Shown here one piece after another: positions 17,612 to 26,695 of a stretch of 55,236 bases of DNA. The notes under the pieces were generated by a model that had not been told where the DNA came from, did not search any database, and saw nothing but the letters and a program-made list of their open reading frames with translations. A program made the position numbers and the translations under genes. Position 1 is the first letter of the stretch. Every line of letters begins with the position of its first letter. Origin of the DNA: JBKPCD01 sp046727175 (GTDB taxonomy: Bacteria > Acidobacteriota > Vicinamibacteria > Vicinamibacterales > 2-12-FULL-66-21); NCBI GenBank assembly GCA_046727175.1, contig JBKPCD010000165.1, positions 1-55,236 of the forward strand. Reading direction: 5' to 3'.

Positions 17612-18994
17612 ATGCCTACACGAGGAATCGGCATGCGCGCGTTCACTCTGTTTTCCATTCTGATCTTCGCCGCGGGATCGGCTTCGGCACAGTCGGATAC
17701 CGGCGCAGCACCGACGGACATCGCCGCGCTCCGCGACGAGCTCGCCCAGCTTCGCGACGAAGTGGCGGCGCTTCGTGCGGCGCTCGGCGAGATCAGAAAC
17801 AGCGTTGGTGCCAACGCCAGACCGCTTCGCGATCGACAACAACCCTCGTTGCAGGCGGCGCAGGTGACGCCTGAAACGATCGACATGCTCAAAACGCAAA
17901 TCGCCGAACAGGCGCAGGCAAAGGTGGAGTCCTCGTCGCGCTTGCCCGTGAAGGTGTCGGGCACGATCCTCGCGAATACGTTCGTGAATACCGGTGAAGC
18001 GAACTGGATCGACAATCCGAACCTGGTTGGGCTTCCACCGTCGGGTGGAAGACCGGAAGGATCGACGAGTGCGACCGCGCGTCAGAGCCGCATCGGATTT
18101 GAGACATCGGGAATCGCGATCGGATCGTGGCAGGCGAGCGGAACGATCATCGCGGACTTCTTCGGCGGAGTACCCGGCTTTCAGACCGGGACCGTCATGG
18201 GTCTGCCTCGCCTGCTCTATGGCTTCGGTCGACTCCAGACCGACCGCACGGCGATCGAGGTCGGCCAGGACCACATGATTCTTGCGCCGCGCGATCCGAC
18301 CTCGCTCGCGGCTCTGTCGTTTCCGCTGTTGTTCCGGGCCGGCAACCTCTACCTCCGCGCGCCCCAGGCACGTGTCGAGCAGAAGCTTGGATCCGATTGG
18401 ACCGTCGAGGGCGGCATCCTCGCCCCGATTGCCGGTGACACCGCGAATACTTACGACTTCGCACCACCGCCAGGCGCCGGCGAGCGATCGAAACGGCCGG
18501 CATTCCAGGGCCGCGTCGGGTTCGCGCGCGGCGACAAGGACTCGGAGCGCGAATTCGCTGCCGGGGTTTCCGGTCATTACGGCTGGCGACGGCCGGCGAC
18601 GACGCTCGTCGACGCATGGGCTGTGGCGGTCGATTTCAGCGCCCGCGTCAGCCGCATCGCTGCCGCAGGTGAGTTCTTCTGGGCCGACAACGCAGAGCCG
18701 TTCGGGGGAGGCATCTCACAGCCGGGACGTGCGTCCGGAGGATGGGCCGAGGCCCGGCTGCGTGTCACGCCGCGAACGATGGTGACGACCGGCTTTGGAA
18801 TGGACCGCCCGAAGGATGCGCTCGGCAGGGTGCTGCGGTCCGAAAACCGCAGCGCCTTCGGCAGCGTGATCTTCGACATCACACCGGAAGTTGCCACGTC
18901 GCTCGAGTACCGGTGGCTCGAGACGCGGCTCGGCATGCTGCCGACATCGCGGGAGAACCATCACGTCAACGCTGTTCTGGCAGTCAGGTTCTGA
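17612..18994 (+). CDS. Outer-membrane porin, DcaP-like
   Basis: A 460-residue protein. A signal peptide ending ASAQ is followed by a coiled-coil stretch (AALRDELAQLRDEVAALRAALGE), then a beta-barrel of alternating strands ending in an aromatic residue (AVLAVRF). This matches DcaP-like trimeric porins, where the N-terminal coiled coil extends into the periplasm. It would pass small solutes across the outer membrane. The leaderless promoter favours the ATG at 17612; the internal ATG at 17633 (MRAFTLFS) gives a more standard signal peptide. The stop overlaps the next start (TGATG). Confidence 0.8.
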   Translation: MPTRGIGMRAFTLFSILIFAAGSASAQSDTGAAPTDIAALRDELAQLRDEVAALRAALGEIRNSVGANARPLRDRQQPSLQAAQVTPETIDMLKTQIAEQAQAKVESSSRLPVKVSGTILANTFVNTGEANWIDNPNLVGLPPSGGRPEGSTSATARQSRIGFETSGIAIGSWQASGTIIADFFGGVPGFQTGTVMGLPRLLYGFGRLQTDRTAIEVGQDHMILAPRDPTSLAALSFPLLFRAGNLYLRAPQARVEQKLGSDWTVEGGILAPIAGDTANTYDFAPPPGAGERSKRPAFQGRVGFARGDKDSEREFAAGVSGHYGWRRPATTLVDAWAVAVDFSARVSRIAAAGEFFWADNAEPFGGGISQPGRASGGWAEARLRVTPRTMVTTGFGMDRPKDALGRVLRSENRSAFGSVIFDITPEVATSLEYRWLETRLGMLPTSRENHHVNAVLAVRF

Positions 18995-19770
18995 TGCTGG
19001 TGGTGATGCACGCCCGCCGCCTGCTTCACATGAGATCAGGAGTTCAGGAGTTACTTCTTTTCAGGAAAGAGTCTCCTGATCTCCTGAACTTCTGTAAGAA
19101 GGGCGGCTGTTACGCAGCACGTATCGCGCTGTTTGCACTCGTGCCGATGTTCGCCCACGAGGATTCGTTCGCCGAACACCTGAGTGGCAGAATCGAAACG
19201 CACGTGCACGAAGGCGGCCCGCCGGCAACGGCAGTGGTGTACGCGGAACCGCTCGACCAGCCCGCGCCCGTGCGACCTGATACGTTCATAATCGCGCAGA
19301 AGAACAAATCGTTCGCGCCACACGTGCTCGGTGTGCCACCCGGCTCGGCCGTCAGCTTTCCAAACGAGGACGCGATCTTTCACAACGTGTTCTCGCTCTC
19401 GCCGCCGCAACCGTTCGATCTCGGGTTGTATCGCGCCGGACAGTCGAGAACACGGACATTTTCGCAACCTACGGTCTACCACGTGTTCTGCAACATCCAT
19501 CCGCAGATGGCGGCGTTCCTCGTTGTCGCTCCGTCGCCGTGGGTAACCACGACGGCGCCGGATGGTTCGTGGCGCCTGGATCTGCCTGCGGGGCGGTATC
19601 GGATCACGGCGCTCTCGGAACGCGCCGCACCGGTGTCGGTCGAAGTGACCGTAGCGCCACAATCGAGCCAGTCGGCGGTTCTGACGCTCCAGGAAACGAA
19701 GTCGGTGCAGACGAATCACGTGAACAAGTTCGGGAAGCCGTATCCGGCCTCGGCGTACAGAGCGAAATGA
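18994..19770 (+). CDS. Exported cupredoxin-like protein
   Basis: This 258-residue protein has a plastocyanin-type domain with the copper ligands visible: His in AIFHNVF, then Cys and His in VFCNIHPQM, with the Met two residues on. A C-terminal beta-sandwich follows (TTTAPDGSWRLDLPAGRYRI), as in methylamine-utilisation-type cupredoxins. It is likely periplasmic. The ATG at 18994 overlaps the porin stop by one base. About 20 of the first 40 residues are encoded by a short-word array, placing the array between the start codon and the hydrophobic signal segment. A later start such as GTG 19141 cannot be excluded. Confidence 0.75.
   Translation: MLVVMHARRLLHMRSGVQELLLFRKESPDLLNFCKKGGCYAARIALFALVPMFAHEDSFAEHLSGRIETHVHEGGPPATAVVYAEPLDQPAPVRPDTFIIAQKNKSFAPHVLGVPPGSAVSFPNEDAIFHNVFSLSPPQPFDLGLYRAGQSRTRTFSQPTVYHVFCNIHPQMAAFLVVAPSPWVTTTAPDGSWRLDLPAGRYRITALSERAAPVSVEVTVAPQSSQSAVLTLQETKSVQTNHVNKFGKPYPASAYRAK
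19032..19094. repeat. Inverted short-word array, TCAGGAGT type, inside a reading frame
   Basis: The left arm has GATCAGGAGTTCAGGAGTT and the right arm (19071-19094) TCTCCTGATCTCCTGAACTTCT. The words are shared with the array at 35.1 kb. The array sits within the first codons of the cupredoxin gene and keeps its frame open. Confidence 0.75.
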
Positions 19771-19781
19771 ATAGCAGCTGG

Positions 19782-19847
19782 AATTCAGAGGGTAGGGCGA
19801 TCGTGATCGCATTCGCTCTGACTTCTAGCTTCTAGCTTCTGTCTCTC
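19782..19847. repeat. Short-word array, CTTCTAG type
   Basis: Tandem CTTCTAG words (19822-19840) are partly complementary to the GCTGGAATTCAGAG segment about 30 bases to the left. The array lies between two convergent genes and encodes the end (ETEARS) and TAG stop of the cyclase gene on the minus strand. Confidence 0.65.
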
Positions 19848-21513
19848 GTCCGTCCGCAGAGCGACGGACGCGCATCCGGTACGCCCTCACCGGCTCGCTG
19901 AAGCCTTTGACGACCAGCGGCGGAACGGCTTCAGCGGCGATCAGATCCCGCACCAGGTCGAAGGTTGGCTCGCTGATGAGGACTTCGTGTGCCTCGGCAG
20001 TTGCACACAGACGGTTGGCGAGGTTCACGGCAGGTCCAATGGCGGTGTGATCGAGGCGGTCGTCGCTGCCGACACTTCCGACGATGACCTCTCCGGTCGC
20101 GATGCCAATGCCGACGGCAAGCGCCGGCAACGTCGCGTCCGTGCGGCTCGCATTGTCAACGGCGTGCTGGATCTCGACTGCACAACGGATCGCATCGAGC
20201 GCCATGTCCGGCCCGGCGAAGTGTGCGAAGACGGCATCGCCGATGAACTTGTCGACGTCGCCCCTGAAGCGCTGTACGAGATCGGCCTGGAGGTGAAGGT
20301 ATCGATTGAGCACCTGCACGGCCTCTTCCGGCGCGCGGCGCTCGGCGAATGCGGTGAACCCGCGGATATCGCAGAAGAGGAGCGTGATGTTCCGCCGCTC
20401 GCCGAGCCGCCGCTCGGGGGTCTGACGGCTCTGAATCATTGCGACGGTGGAATGTGACATGAACTTCTGCATGTCGGCGCGCTCGCGCAACCCCTCGGTC
20501 ATTTTCTTGAAGGACCGCGCGAGGTCGCCGATTTCGTCCTCACGAGTGGTGTCGAGCGTCACTTCGTACGTGCCATCGGCCACCTTGTGAGTGGCAATCG
20601 CGAGCTGTCGAACGGGCGCGGCGAGCGATCGCGCAAAGAGGGCACTGCCGCCAATGCCGACGCCAGCGGCGATCAGGGCGACACCAAGCAAACCGACTTG
20701 GATTTGTCTGTACGGCCTCAATGCAAGGTCGCGTGACTGCAGGCTGACAACGCGTATCGGGCTGGTCGACAAGACGGGCACCTGCATCCACAGAAATCGC
20801 TCGCCGCCGAGGTCGACGACTTCCGGCCGGTCACCGCTCGCGACCGGAATATCCGCCGCAGAACGCCAGGGAATCCGATCTGCGGCCACGGTGCTCCCGG
20901 CGATGCCGCGCGGCGACAGGATCACGATTTCCTTGTCCGACGTCACTGCCTGAAGTGCATGCGCCCAGCCGTCGTCCACGGGCGCGGCATTCACGATGAA
21001 CCCGTAGGCGGTCCCCGCCGTTTCCGCCACGGCGAGCGCCGCATGATAGATGTGGCCGGCGAGCTCGAGATAACCGGTCGACGAGCGGCCGGCGAGCGCC
21101 GGCTGCACCCAATCCTCTTTCAAACGTGGAATATCGATGGGCTCGAAGGTATCGGTGCGCGCGATTACAGTGCCCGCGCCGCTCACAGCGATGAGGACCT
21201 CCCCGGGCTGGCGAAGATATTGGAGCAAGAAGTCGCGCGTCGTCGGCGCATCAGTTGCCGTGAAGAGCGCGCGAGTCTGTGGAAACGAGGCGACGTACTC
21301 GGCGGCGAGCGTCAGGTGCTTGTATCGCTCGACTTCTTCCGCCTTGATCCGGTCGCGGCTCCGGGCCAGATCGGTGCTGATTCGCTCGCTGACGAGGCGA
21401 TTCGCAAGCGTGCTGACGTAGACGAGCGCGGCGACTGAAAAGCAGATCACCAGCGCGCTTTGAAAGAAGAGCACGCGCGCACGCAGCGTCCGGAACGCCA
21501 TCTCGACGCTCAC
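19825..21513 (-). CDS. Membrane-bound class III adenylate cyclase with HAMP domain
   Basis: A 562-residue protein. TM1 is around residues 14-36, an extracytoplasmic sensor domain lies at about 40-270, TM2 at 272-295, then a HAMP linker and a class III cyclase domain at about 375-550. All catalytic residues are visible: metal ligands D382 and D426, adenine-selecting K422 and D489, transition-state N497 and R501. It should make cAMP in response to a periplasmic signal. The start is GTG 21513 or ATG 21501. It follows the BNR/sortilin gene by 23 bases on the same strand, so the two are probably cotranscribed. Its C-terminal codons come from an array. Confidence 0.9.
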   Translation of the reverse strand: MSVEMAFRTLRARVLFFQSALVICFSVAALVYVSTLANRLVSERISTDLARSRDRIKAEEVERYKHLTLAAEYVASFPQTRALFTATDAPTTRDFLLQYLRQPGEVLIAVSGAGTVIARTDTFEPIDIPRLKEDWVQPALAGRSSTGYLELAGHIYHAALAVAETAGTAYGFIVNAAPVDDGWAHALQAVTSDKEIVILSPRGIAGSTVAADRIPWRSAADIPVASGDRPEVVDLGGERFLWMQVPVLSTSPIRVVSLQSRDLALRPYRQIQVGLLGVALIAAGVGIGGSALFARSLAAPVRQLAIATHKVADGTYEVTLDTTREDEIGDLARSFKKMTEGLRERADMQKFMSHSTVAMIQSRQTPERRLGERRNITLLFCDIRGFTAFAERRAPEEAVQVLNRYLHLQADLVQRFRGDVDKFIGDAVFAHFAGPDMALDAIRCAVEIQHAVDNASRTDATLPALAVGIGIATGEVIVGSVGSDDRLDHTAIGPAVNLANRLCATAEAHEVLISEPTFDLVRDLIAAEAVPPLVVKGFSEPVRAYRMRVRRSADGRETEARS

Positions 21514-21536
21514 GGCATGGTCAGGAACCGGCGGGA

Positions 21537-24500
21537 CTAGCGGCCGCCGTTCGTCGATCCAAGCACGCGATCCAGCTCCAGACGGACGGCATCGAGCTCT
21601 TTCTTGAGCACGTTGTAACGTTCGATCGCGTCGCGGCCGATCTTCTGGTCGACACGCGTCGTCATGCCTGCCAGATAGGTGATGTGCGCCTGAAGGCCGG
21701 GCTTGCCGTAGCGCACGGCCTCGGTCAAGAGCCTTGCTGCGATGGATTCGAGCTGCCTGCCCGTTTCAGAGCCCGTGCCCTGTACCTTCGCCTGCGCGTC
21801 TCGAAGGCGCGCGACCGTGTCGTTGACGCTCGTCACGAGCTCGCGCGTACGAGTGTTGTGTTCGAACTGCTCCTCGAGGTCGGCGATCGTGATCCCCTCG
21901 GCCGCAATGTTCGGATCGATCAGGACGTTGACCGGCTGCGTCTGCGTCTGTCCAGCAACCGTAAGTCTCGCTTGATACGCGCCGGGCGGCACCGTCAGGC
22001 CGCCCTGATTGCGCACGTCCCAGATGAAGCGATTCATACCTTCGGTCTTGGTAACACGAGACACCGGCGCGCCACCGCGACCGAACCGGTTCGCGAGCAT
22101 CGGCGCATCAGGATCGTCAGGATCGCCGCCGCCGGCTCCACCTCTCCCGCCGCGACCGCCACGGCCACCTCCGCCGGCCGGTGCATCGCTGTTATACGAG
22201 TTGACGATCGTGCCGGCGCGATCGAGGATGTCGAGCGTCACCGGTCCGGGCGGCGCTGAGGCAAGGTAGTACTCGATGGCGGGACCGTATGGGGTGATCT
22301 GAGTCCGGTACCCGTCACGCGGCCTGTAAAGATGCGGTTCCGTCGACGTGAGCTGCGGTCCGAGCTGATGGAGCGAGCTGATGTTGTCGAGAATCCAGAA
22401 CGCGCGTCCCTGTGTCGAGATCACGAGGTCCTTGCGGTGGACCTTGATGTCGGTGATCGGGACGTGCGGCAGATTCAGCTGGAACGATTGCCAGTGCGCG
22501 CCGTTGTCGAACGAGATGAACATGCCAAACTCGGTGCCCGCATAGAGCAACCCTTCGCGATCCGGATCCTCGCGGACGACGCGCGCCGGCCAGTCCGCCG
22601 GGATGCCGTTCTTGCCGTCCGTCAGCCGCTTCCACGTCTTGCCGTAATCGCCGGTAAGGTACAGATACGGGCGGTAATCACCGAGCAGATACCGGTACAC
22701 GGCGAAGTACGCGGATCCCTTCCGGTGTGGCGACGCTTCGATCCACTGGACCCGTCCGCCCGACTCGAGATCCTTCGGCGTCACGTTCGTCCAGGTCTTG
22801 CCGTTGTCGCGGGTGACATGGAACGGCCCGTCGTTCGCGCCGGTCCAGATGACTCCCTTTTCCACTGGTGATTCAGTGATCGCGTACAACGTGCTGTAGA
22901 ACTCCTCGCCCGTGATATCCCGCGTGATCGGTTCGCCGCTGATGCCCTGGCAGCACTTGGGATGCGCGGTGAGGTCCGGCGAAATCGTTTCCCACGTCAC
23001 ACCCTTGTCGCGCGTGCGGTGAACGTACTGCGATCCGTAATAGAGCACATCGGGATCGTGCGGCGAGGTCGCCATCGGCGACACCCGCTGCATCCGGTAA
23101 ATCAGATCGCTCGCCGGGTTGCCATAAAGTGACTGCGCACCGATCCAGTAATTCTTCGACTGTGCGGTCTTCCGGTTCATGACGCTGTACTGCCCCTTGC
23201 ACGATCCGTAGACGATGCTCGGATCTTTCGGGTGGGGGATGATTGGCCCCGTCTCGCAGCCTGGACCCGTCTGCCAGTCCTCGCGTGCATACGGGTCGGC
23301 CTGGCTCGTGATGATGAGCGTGGTGTTGTCCTGTTGTGCGCCGTACAAGTTGTACGGAAACTCGTTGTCGACCCACACGCCGTAAATCTCCGACGTCGGC
23401 TGGTTCATCTGCGACGACCAGGTTCGCCCGCCGTCGAACGAAACATTGGCGCCCCCGTCGTTCGACTGGATCATCGTGTTCCCGTCCTTCGGGTTGATCC
23501 AGATGTCGTGATTGTCGCCGTGGGGCGTCCGCAGCGCGGTGAACGTCTTGCCCGCATCCGTGGACTTGAAGAAGCCCTCGGCGCCGGCGTAGACGACATC
23601 ACTGTTCGTCGGATCTGCGCCAAGCGTCGTGTAGTAGAAGGGCCGCTGGATCAACGCACCCTGTGAGTTCACGAGCGTCCACGACTGTCCGGCATCGTCG
23701 GATCGGTAGAACCCGCCGCCCGGCTTCGCCTCGACCAGCGCGTACAGGCGATCCGGCTTCGCCGCTGTTACGGCCAGATTGGCCTTGCCGATCAGCGCGG
23801 CGGGAAGGCCGTTCGTGATTTTGGTAAACTTCTCGCCGCCGTCGATGCTCTTGTAGAACCCGCCCTCCTTCGAGCCGCTGATGATGGTCCAGGGTTTTCG
23901 TTCGAGATGCGACATCCAGGCGTACACGACGTTCGGATTCCCGGGCTGGAGCTCGACATCCATTGCGCCGACGCCGTCGGAGGTGAACAGCGCCTTCCGC
24001 CAGGTCTTTCCTCCGTCGTCGGTCTTGAAGATCCCTCGTTCCGCGTTCGGCTTGAACGCATCACCCATTGCGGAGACCCAGACAATGTTTGGATTCGTGG
24101 GGTGAATACGGACCGCACCGATCTGGCCGGCGTTGTACAAACCAACGAACTGCCACGTCTCACCGCCGTCGGTCGTCTTGTAGACGCCGCGCCCGGTCGA
24201 CACGTTGCTCCGGACGCCGTCGGACCCGGTGCCGACATAAATGATGTTCGGATCCGAGTCGGCGACGGCTATCGAGCCCATCGATCCCAGGGGAATCTTG
24301 CCGTCGCTGATTGGCGTCCACGTGGCGCCGCCATCAGTCGTCCTGAACAGTCCACCGCTTGCCACGCCCATGTAGAACGTGCGCGGCTGCGAAGGCACGC
24401 CCGTCACGGTTGTCACGCGCCCGCCGCGCGAGGGTCCCACGAGACGGTACTTCAGCCCTTTCAGCAGAGCGGGATCGACGACCGCCATCGTGCTCGGCCG

Positions 24501-24602
24501 CGCACTTGTCAACGGTGGCTGCCTTTCTGCGGTCTGGGCACGAGGATCGGAGAATGCAAGCACACCAAAGGTCACCACGAGCAGCACTGTGCGGGAACGC
24601 AT
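21537..24602 (-). CDS. Secreted BNR/sortilin-type beta-propeller protein
   Basis: A 1021-residue exported protein with signal peptide MRSRTVLLVVTFGVLAFS. Many Asp-box repeats follow (TTDGGATW, TTDGGETW, TDDGGKTW, SDDAGQSW), building VPS10/sortilin-like propellers. Past residue 850 come a Gly/Arg-rich linker, a C-terminal beta domain (YQARLTVAGQTQTQPVNV) and a final helical part. Such proteins are plentiful in Acidobacteriota and Bacteroidota and are often labelled glycosyl hydrolase without proof; the role is unknown. The ATG at 24602 has a strong AGGAGA ribosome binding site. A frame open to 24701 only reads the array. Confidence 0.88.
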   Translation of the reverse strand: MRSRTVLLVVTFGVLAFSDPRAQTAERQPPLTSARPSTMAVVDPALLKGLKYRLVGPSRGGRVTTVTGVPSQPRTFYMGVASGGLFRTTDGGATWTPISDGKIPLGSMGSIAVADSDPNIIYVGTGSDGVRSNVSTGRGVYKTTDGGETWQFVGLYNAGQIGAVRIHPTNPNIVWVSAMGDAFKPNAERGIFKTDDGGKTWRKALFTSDGVGAMDVELQPGNPNVVYAWMSHLERKPWTIISGSKEGGFYKSIDGGEKFTKITNGLPAALIGKANLAVTAAKPDRLYALVEAKPGGGFYRSDDAGQSWTLVNSQGALIQRPFYYTTLGADPTNSDVVYAGAEGFFKSTDAGKTFTALRTPHGDNHDIWINPKDGNTMIQSNDGGANVSFDGGRTWSSQMNQPTSEIYGVWVDNEFPYNLYGAQQDNTTLIITSQADPYAREDWQTGPGCETGPIIPHPKDPSIVYGSCKGQYSVMNRKTAQSKNYWIGAQSLYGNPASDLIYRMQRVSPMATSPHDPDVLYYGSQYVHRTRDKGVTWETISPDLTAHPKCCQGISGEPITRDITGEEFYSTLYAITESPVEKGVIWTGANDGPFHVTRDNGKTWTNVTPKDLESGGRVQWIEASPHRKGSAYFAVYRYLLGDYRPYLYLTGDYGKTWKRLTDGKNGIPADWPARVVREDPDREGLLYAGTEFGMFISFDNGAHWQSFQLNLPHVPITDIKVHRKDLVISTQGRAFWILDNISSLHQLGPQLTSTEPHLYRPRDGYRTQITPYGPAIEYYLASAPPGPVTLDILDRAGTIVNSYNSDAPAGGGGRGGRGGRGGAGGGDPDDPDAPMLANRFGRGGAPVSRVTKTEGMNRFIWDVRNQGGLTVPPGAYQARLTVAGQTQTQPVNVLIDPNIAAEGITIADLEEQFEHNTRTRELVTSVNDTVARLRDAQAKVQGTGSETGRQLESIAARLLTEAVRYGKPGLQAHITYLAGMTTRVDQKIGRDAIERYNVLKKELDAVRLELDRVLGSTNGGR

Positions 24603-24624
24603 GAGTGGATCTCCTGAGAGAGCG

Positions 24625-24705
24625 CGGGAGGAACAACAGGTGAACGGGAGAAGAGAAAACAACAGCCTGTTATTCCTCTTCTCCCGTTCTCCTGTTATCA
24701 CTCCC
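24625..24705. repeat. Inverted short-word array, GGAGAAG/AACAGG type
   Basis: The left arm (24625-24661: AACAACAGGTGAACGGGAG and following bases) and the right arm (24672-24705: CTTCTCCCGTTCTCCTGTT) are complementary. The array lies in the 5' region of the BNR gene, just upstream of its ribosome binding site, and could fold in the leader RNA. Confidence 0.7.
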
Positions 24706-24809
24706 GGGCGTTTATATCACACCGGAATATCGCGAAGACCCCCGAGGATTGGTCTGATCGCTCGGCGTTATCATGATTTCGTCGCCGCAACGTGCTTCGA
24801 GAGTTCTGA

Positions 24810-25298
24810 ATGATCCTGCGAACGGCCGTGCTCGGGGATGCGGAGCGCGTAGCAGCGCTCATTAGCATGGCGTTTCAGGTCGAGGCTTTTTTCGTCGATG
24901 GCGAACGAACGAACGCGGACGCAGTGCGCGCCCGCATGCAGCGGGGTTCTTTCCTGTTGATCGAAGATGGTCCCGCTGACCCGCGTTCATCCGAACCGGG
25001 CGCGCTCGCAGGCTGTGTCTACGTCGAAACTCGCGGTGACCGCGGCTACTTCGGGATGCTCTCGACGGATCCCGGACGGCAGCATCAGGGTCTGGGCAGA
25101 GCGCTGGTCACCGCCGCCGAGGACCACTGCCGCACAGCGGGTTGCCGCGAGATGGAGATCGAGGTCGTGAATCTTCGCACGGAGCTACCGCCGTTCTATC
25201 ACCGTCTCGGGTACGTGGAGAACGGAACGCGGCCGTTCAATCAGCCCGAACGCGCGAAGAAACCCTGTCACTTCGTTGTGATGACGAAGAAGCTCTGA
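24810..25298 (+). CDS. GNAT family N-acetyltransferase
   Basis: A 162-residue cytoplasmic acetyltransferase with the acetyl-CoA binding motif A (RQHQGLGRALVTAAEDHC). A preceding strand (GYFGMLSTDPG) and the C-terminal FYHRLGYVE segment are typical of the family. The acceptor substrate is unknown. It has only a weak ribosome binding site (GAGAG). A possible -10 (TATCAT) lies at 24769. It stands alone on the plus strand. Confidence 0.88.
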   Translation: MILRTAVLGDAERVAALISMAFQVEAFFVDGERTNADAVRARMQRGSFLLIEDGPADPRSSEPGALAGCVYVETRGDRGYFGMLSTDPGRQHQGLGRALVTAAEDHCRTAGCREMEIEVVNLRTELPPFYHRLGYVENGTRPFNQPERAKKPCHFVVMTKKL

Positions 25299-25394
25299 CA
25301 CAGTTCGGTAGCAGCGCCTGCGGCCGCGGCGAGCGAGCGAAAGCGAGTCGAGCCGCAGCGCGTGGGGGGTGGGGCCCCACGCGCATTGAGAAAG
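25299..25394. repeat. GC-rich GAGCGAGC/GGGGCCCCAC segment
   Basis: After the acetyltransferase stop the sequence runs through GCGAGCGAGCGAAAGCGAG words and a self-complementary GTGGGGCCCCAC block. It has no coding character and resembles interspersed intergenic repeats, but no second copy is present in this window. Confidence 0.4.
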
Positions 25395-25436
25395 GTCGCT
25401 CGGTGGTTCGGTGGTTCGGTGGTTCGCGGGTCTCGG
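25395..25436. repeat. Short-word array, GGTGGTTC type
   Basis: Three exact tandem copies of CGGTGGTT with flanking variants (GTCGCTCGG, CGCGGGTCTCGG) give an 8-base period. No opposite arm is obvious. It lies just upstream of the -10-like TATATT and start of the hemicentin-like gene. Confidence 0.7.
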
Positions 25437-25453
25437 CTATATTGGAGACACCG

Positions 25454-26680
25454 GTGCCATTTATTCGTTTCGGTCTGAATCTTCTTCTCGCTGTCGCCGT
25501 CGCGTGCTCGCTCGCGAGCTCGTGGCCTGCCGGACCCGCGTTCGACGCTTTGGCGCAGGCGCCGCAGCAGAACCGGTCGCGATCGTTTGGTCCGGGCCAA
25601 TGTGGACCGGTCGATCCCGTTTACATTCAGATGGCGAACGAGACCGGTGGCCAGCCGTTTTTCATGAATCCGCTCGAAGTCGCCGATTCCGCGCACATCA
25701 TACGCGAGACGTCGCACAGCAACAGCGAGATGGTGCTGTGGGCAAGCAGCACGACGCCCAATGAAGCGCGCGAGTTCGCCGTGCCGGTTGATTCGACGAT
25801 CCGTCGGTTGACCTTTTCCGCTTCGTTCGACATCAAGGGGGGCGACCTGACGATTCTCGGCCCGAAGGGCATGGCCAGCGGACGCGACGATCGAACTGAG
25901 GACACAATCTCGAGCTGCAGCCGCGTTGTCACAATCGAGGCCCCTGCGAGTGGAACGTGGCAGGCCCGGCTCTCTGCGACCGGCCGCTTCTGGCTCGTCG
26001 TCCACGCGCGAAGCGAGCTCTCGTTGCTGAGCGCTGAATTCGTCCGCCTTGGCGGCCGTCCTGGACACGAAGGCCTGTTCCGAATCGCCGGCCAGCCAGT
26101 TGCGGGAGAACCGGCAACGCTGCGCGCCAGGGTCACCGACGCCGACACCCTGAAGCGCGTGACCTTTGCGCTGCACGCGCAGGACGGACGTGAGTTGCGG
26201 CACATCGACCTCACCGCATCGGGCGACGAGGAGTTCGTCGGCCGGCTCGATCTCCCGCAGCAGCCGTTTCGTGTCGCAGTAAGCGGTCTCGACGCCTCCG
26301 GACTGTCCTTCCAGCGGATGCACGCGGGACTCTTTCATGCCGAATCGGTCGAGGTCACACCAACGGGAATTGTCGACGCCATCGCGCCCGGAACGACAGC
26401 CACTCTGACGTTCGCCGTTCGCAACGTCGGTCCTCGGGCGAGCTTTCAGATCGTCGCCGTAGACGGTCGGCAGTTCGTCAAACACGTCGAACCGCAGGTA
26501 ATCGCCGTCGACAGCGGCGCCGTTGGCGTTGTCAACGTCTCGGTGAGTGTGCCCGCCGACGTTCCCGCCGGAAGCAGCGTCGACGTCACCGTGACCGCGA
26601 CCGGCAACAGCCCGCGGAAGACGTCGAACGGGACGACACGCCACCTGACAATCGGCCCGGAACGGTTCCCGCAATACTGA
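25454..26680 (+). CDS. Exported protein with hemicentin-like post-VWA domain
   Basis: A 408-residue secreted protein. The signal peptide (LNLLLAVAVACSLASSWPAG) is followed by a segment (about 64-145) that resembles the region after the VWA domain in animal hemicentin and VWA7 proteins: TGGQPFF, then VPVDSTIRRLTFSAS and LTILGPKG. Two immunoglobulin-like or CARDB-like beta domains complete it. The VWA domain itself is absent. The GTG at 25454 has a GGAG ribosome binding site six bases upstream. The frame remains open upstream through repeats and the acetyltransferase gene, which I discard. The resemblance is from memory of the family, so treat as moderate. Confidence 0.7.
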   Translation: MPFIRFGLNLLLAVAVACSLASSWPAGPAFDALAQAPQQNRSRSFGPGQCGPVDPVYIQMANETGGQPFFMNPLEVADSAHIIRETSHSNSEMVLWASSTTPNEAREFAVPVDSTIRRLTFSASFDIKGGDLTILGPKGMASGRDDRTEDTISSCSRVVTIEAPASGTWQARLSATGRFWLVVHARSELSLLSAEFVRLGGRPGHEGLFRIAGQPVAGEPATLRARVTDADTLKRVTFALHAQDGRELRHIDLTASGDEEFVGRLDLPQQPFRVAVSGLDASGLSFQRMHAGLFHAESVEVTPTGIVDAIAPGTTATLTFAVRNVGPRASFQIVAVDGRQFVKHVEPQVIAVDSGAVGVVNVSVSVPADVPAGSSVDVTVTATGNSPRKTSNGTTRHLTIGPERFPQY

Positions 26681-26695
26681 TCGAACGAGGATCTC

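Noticed and set aside
18742..18993. Upstream extension of the cupredoxin frame into the porin gene
   Set aside because: It overlaps the conserved barrel end of the porin in another frame; the coupled TGATG start at 18994 explains the gene better.
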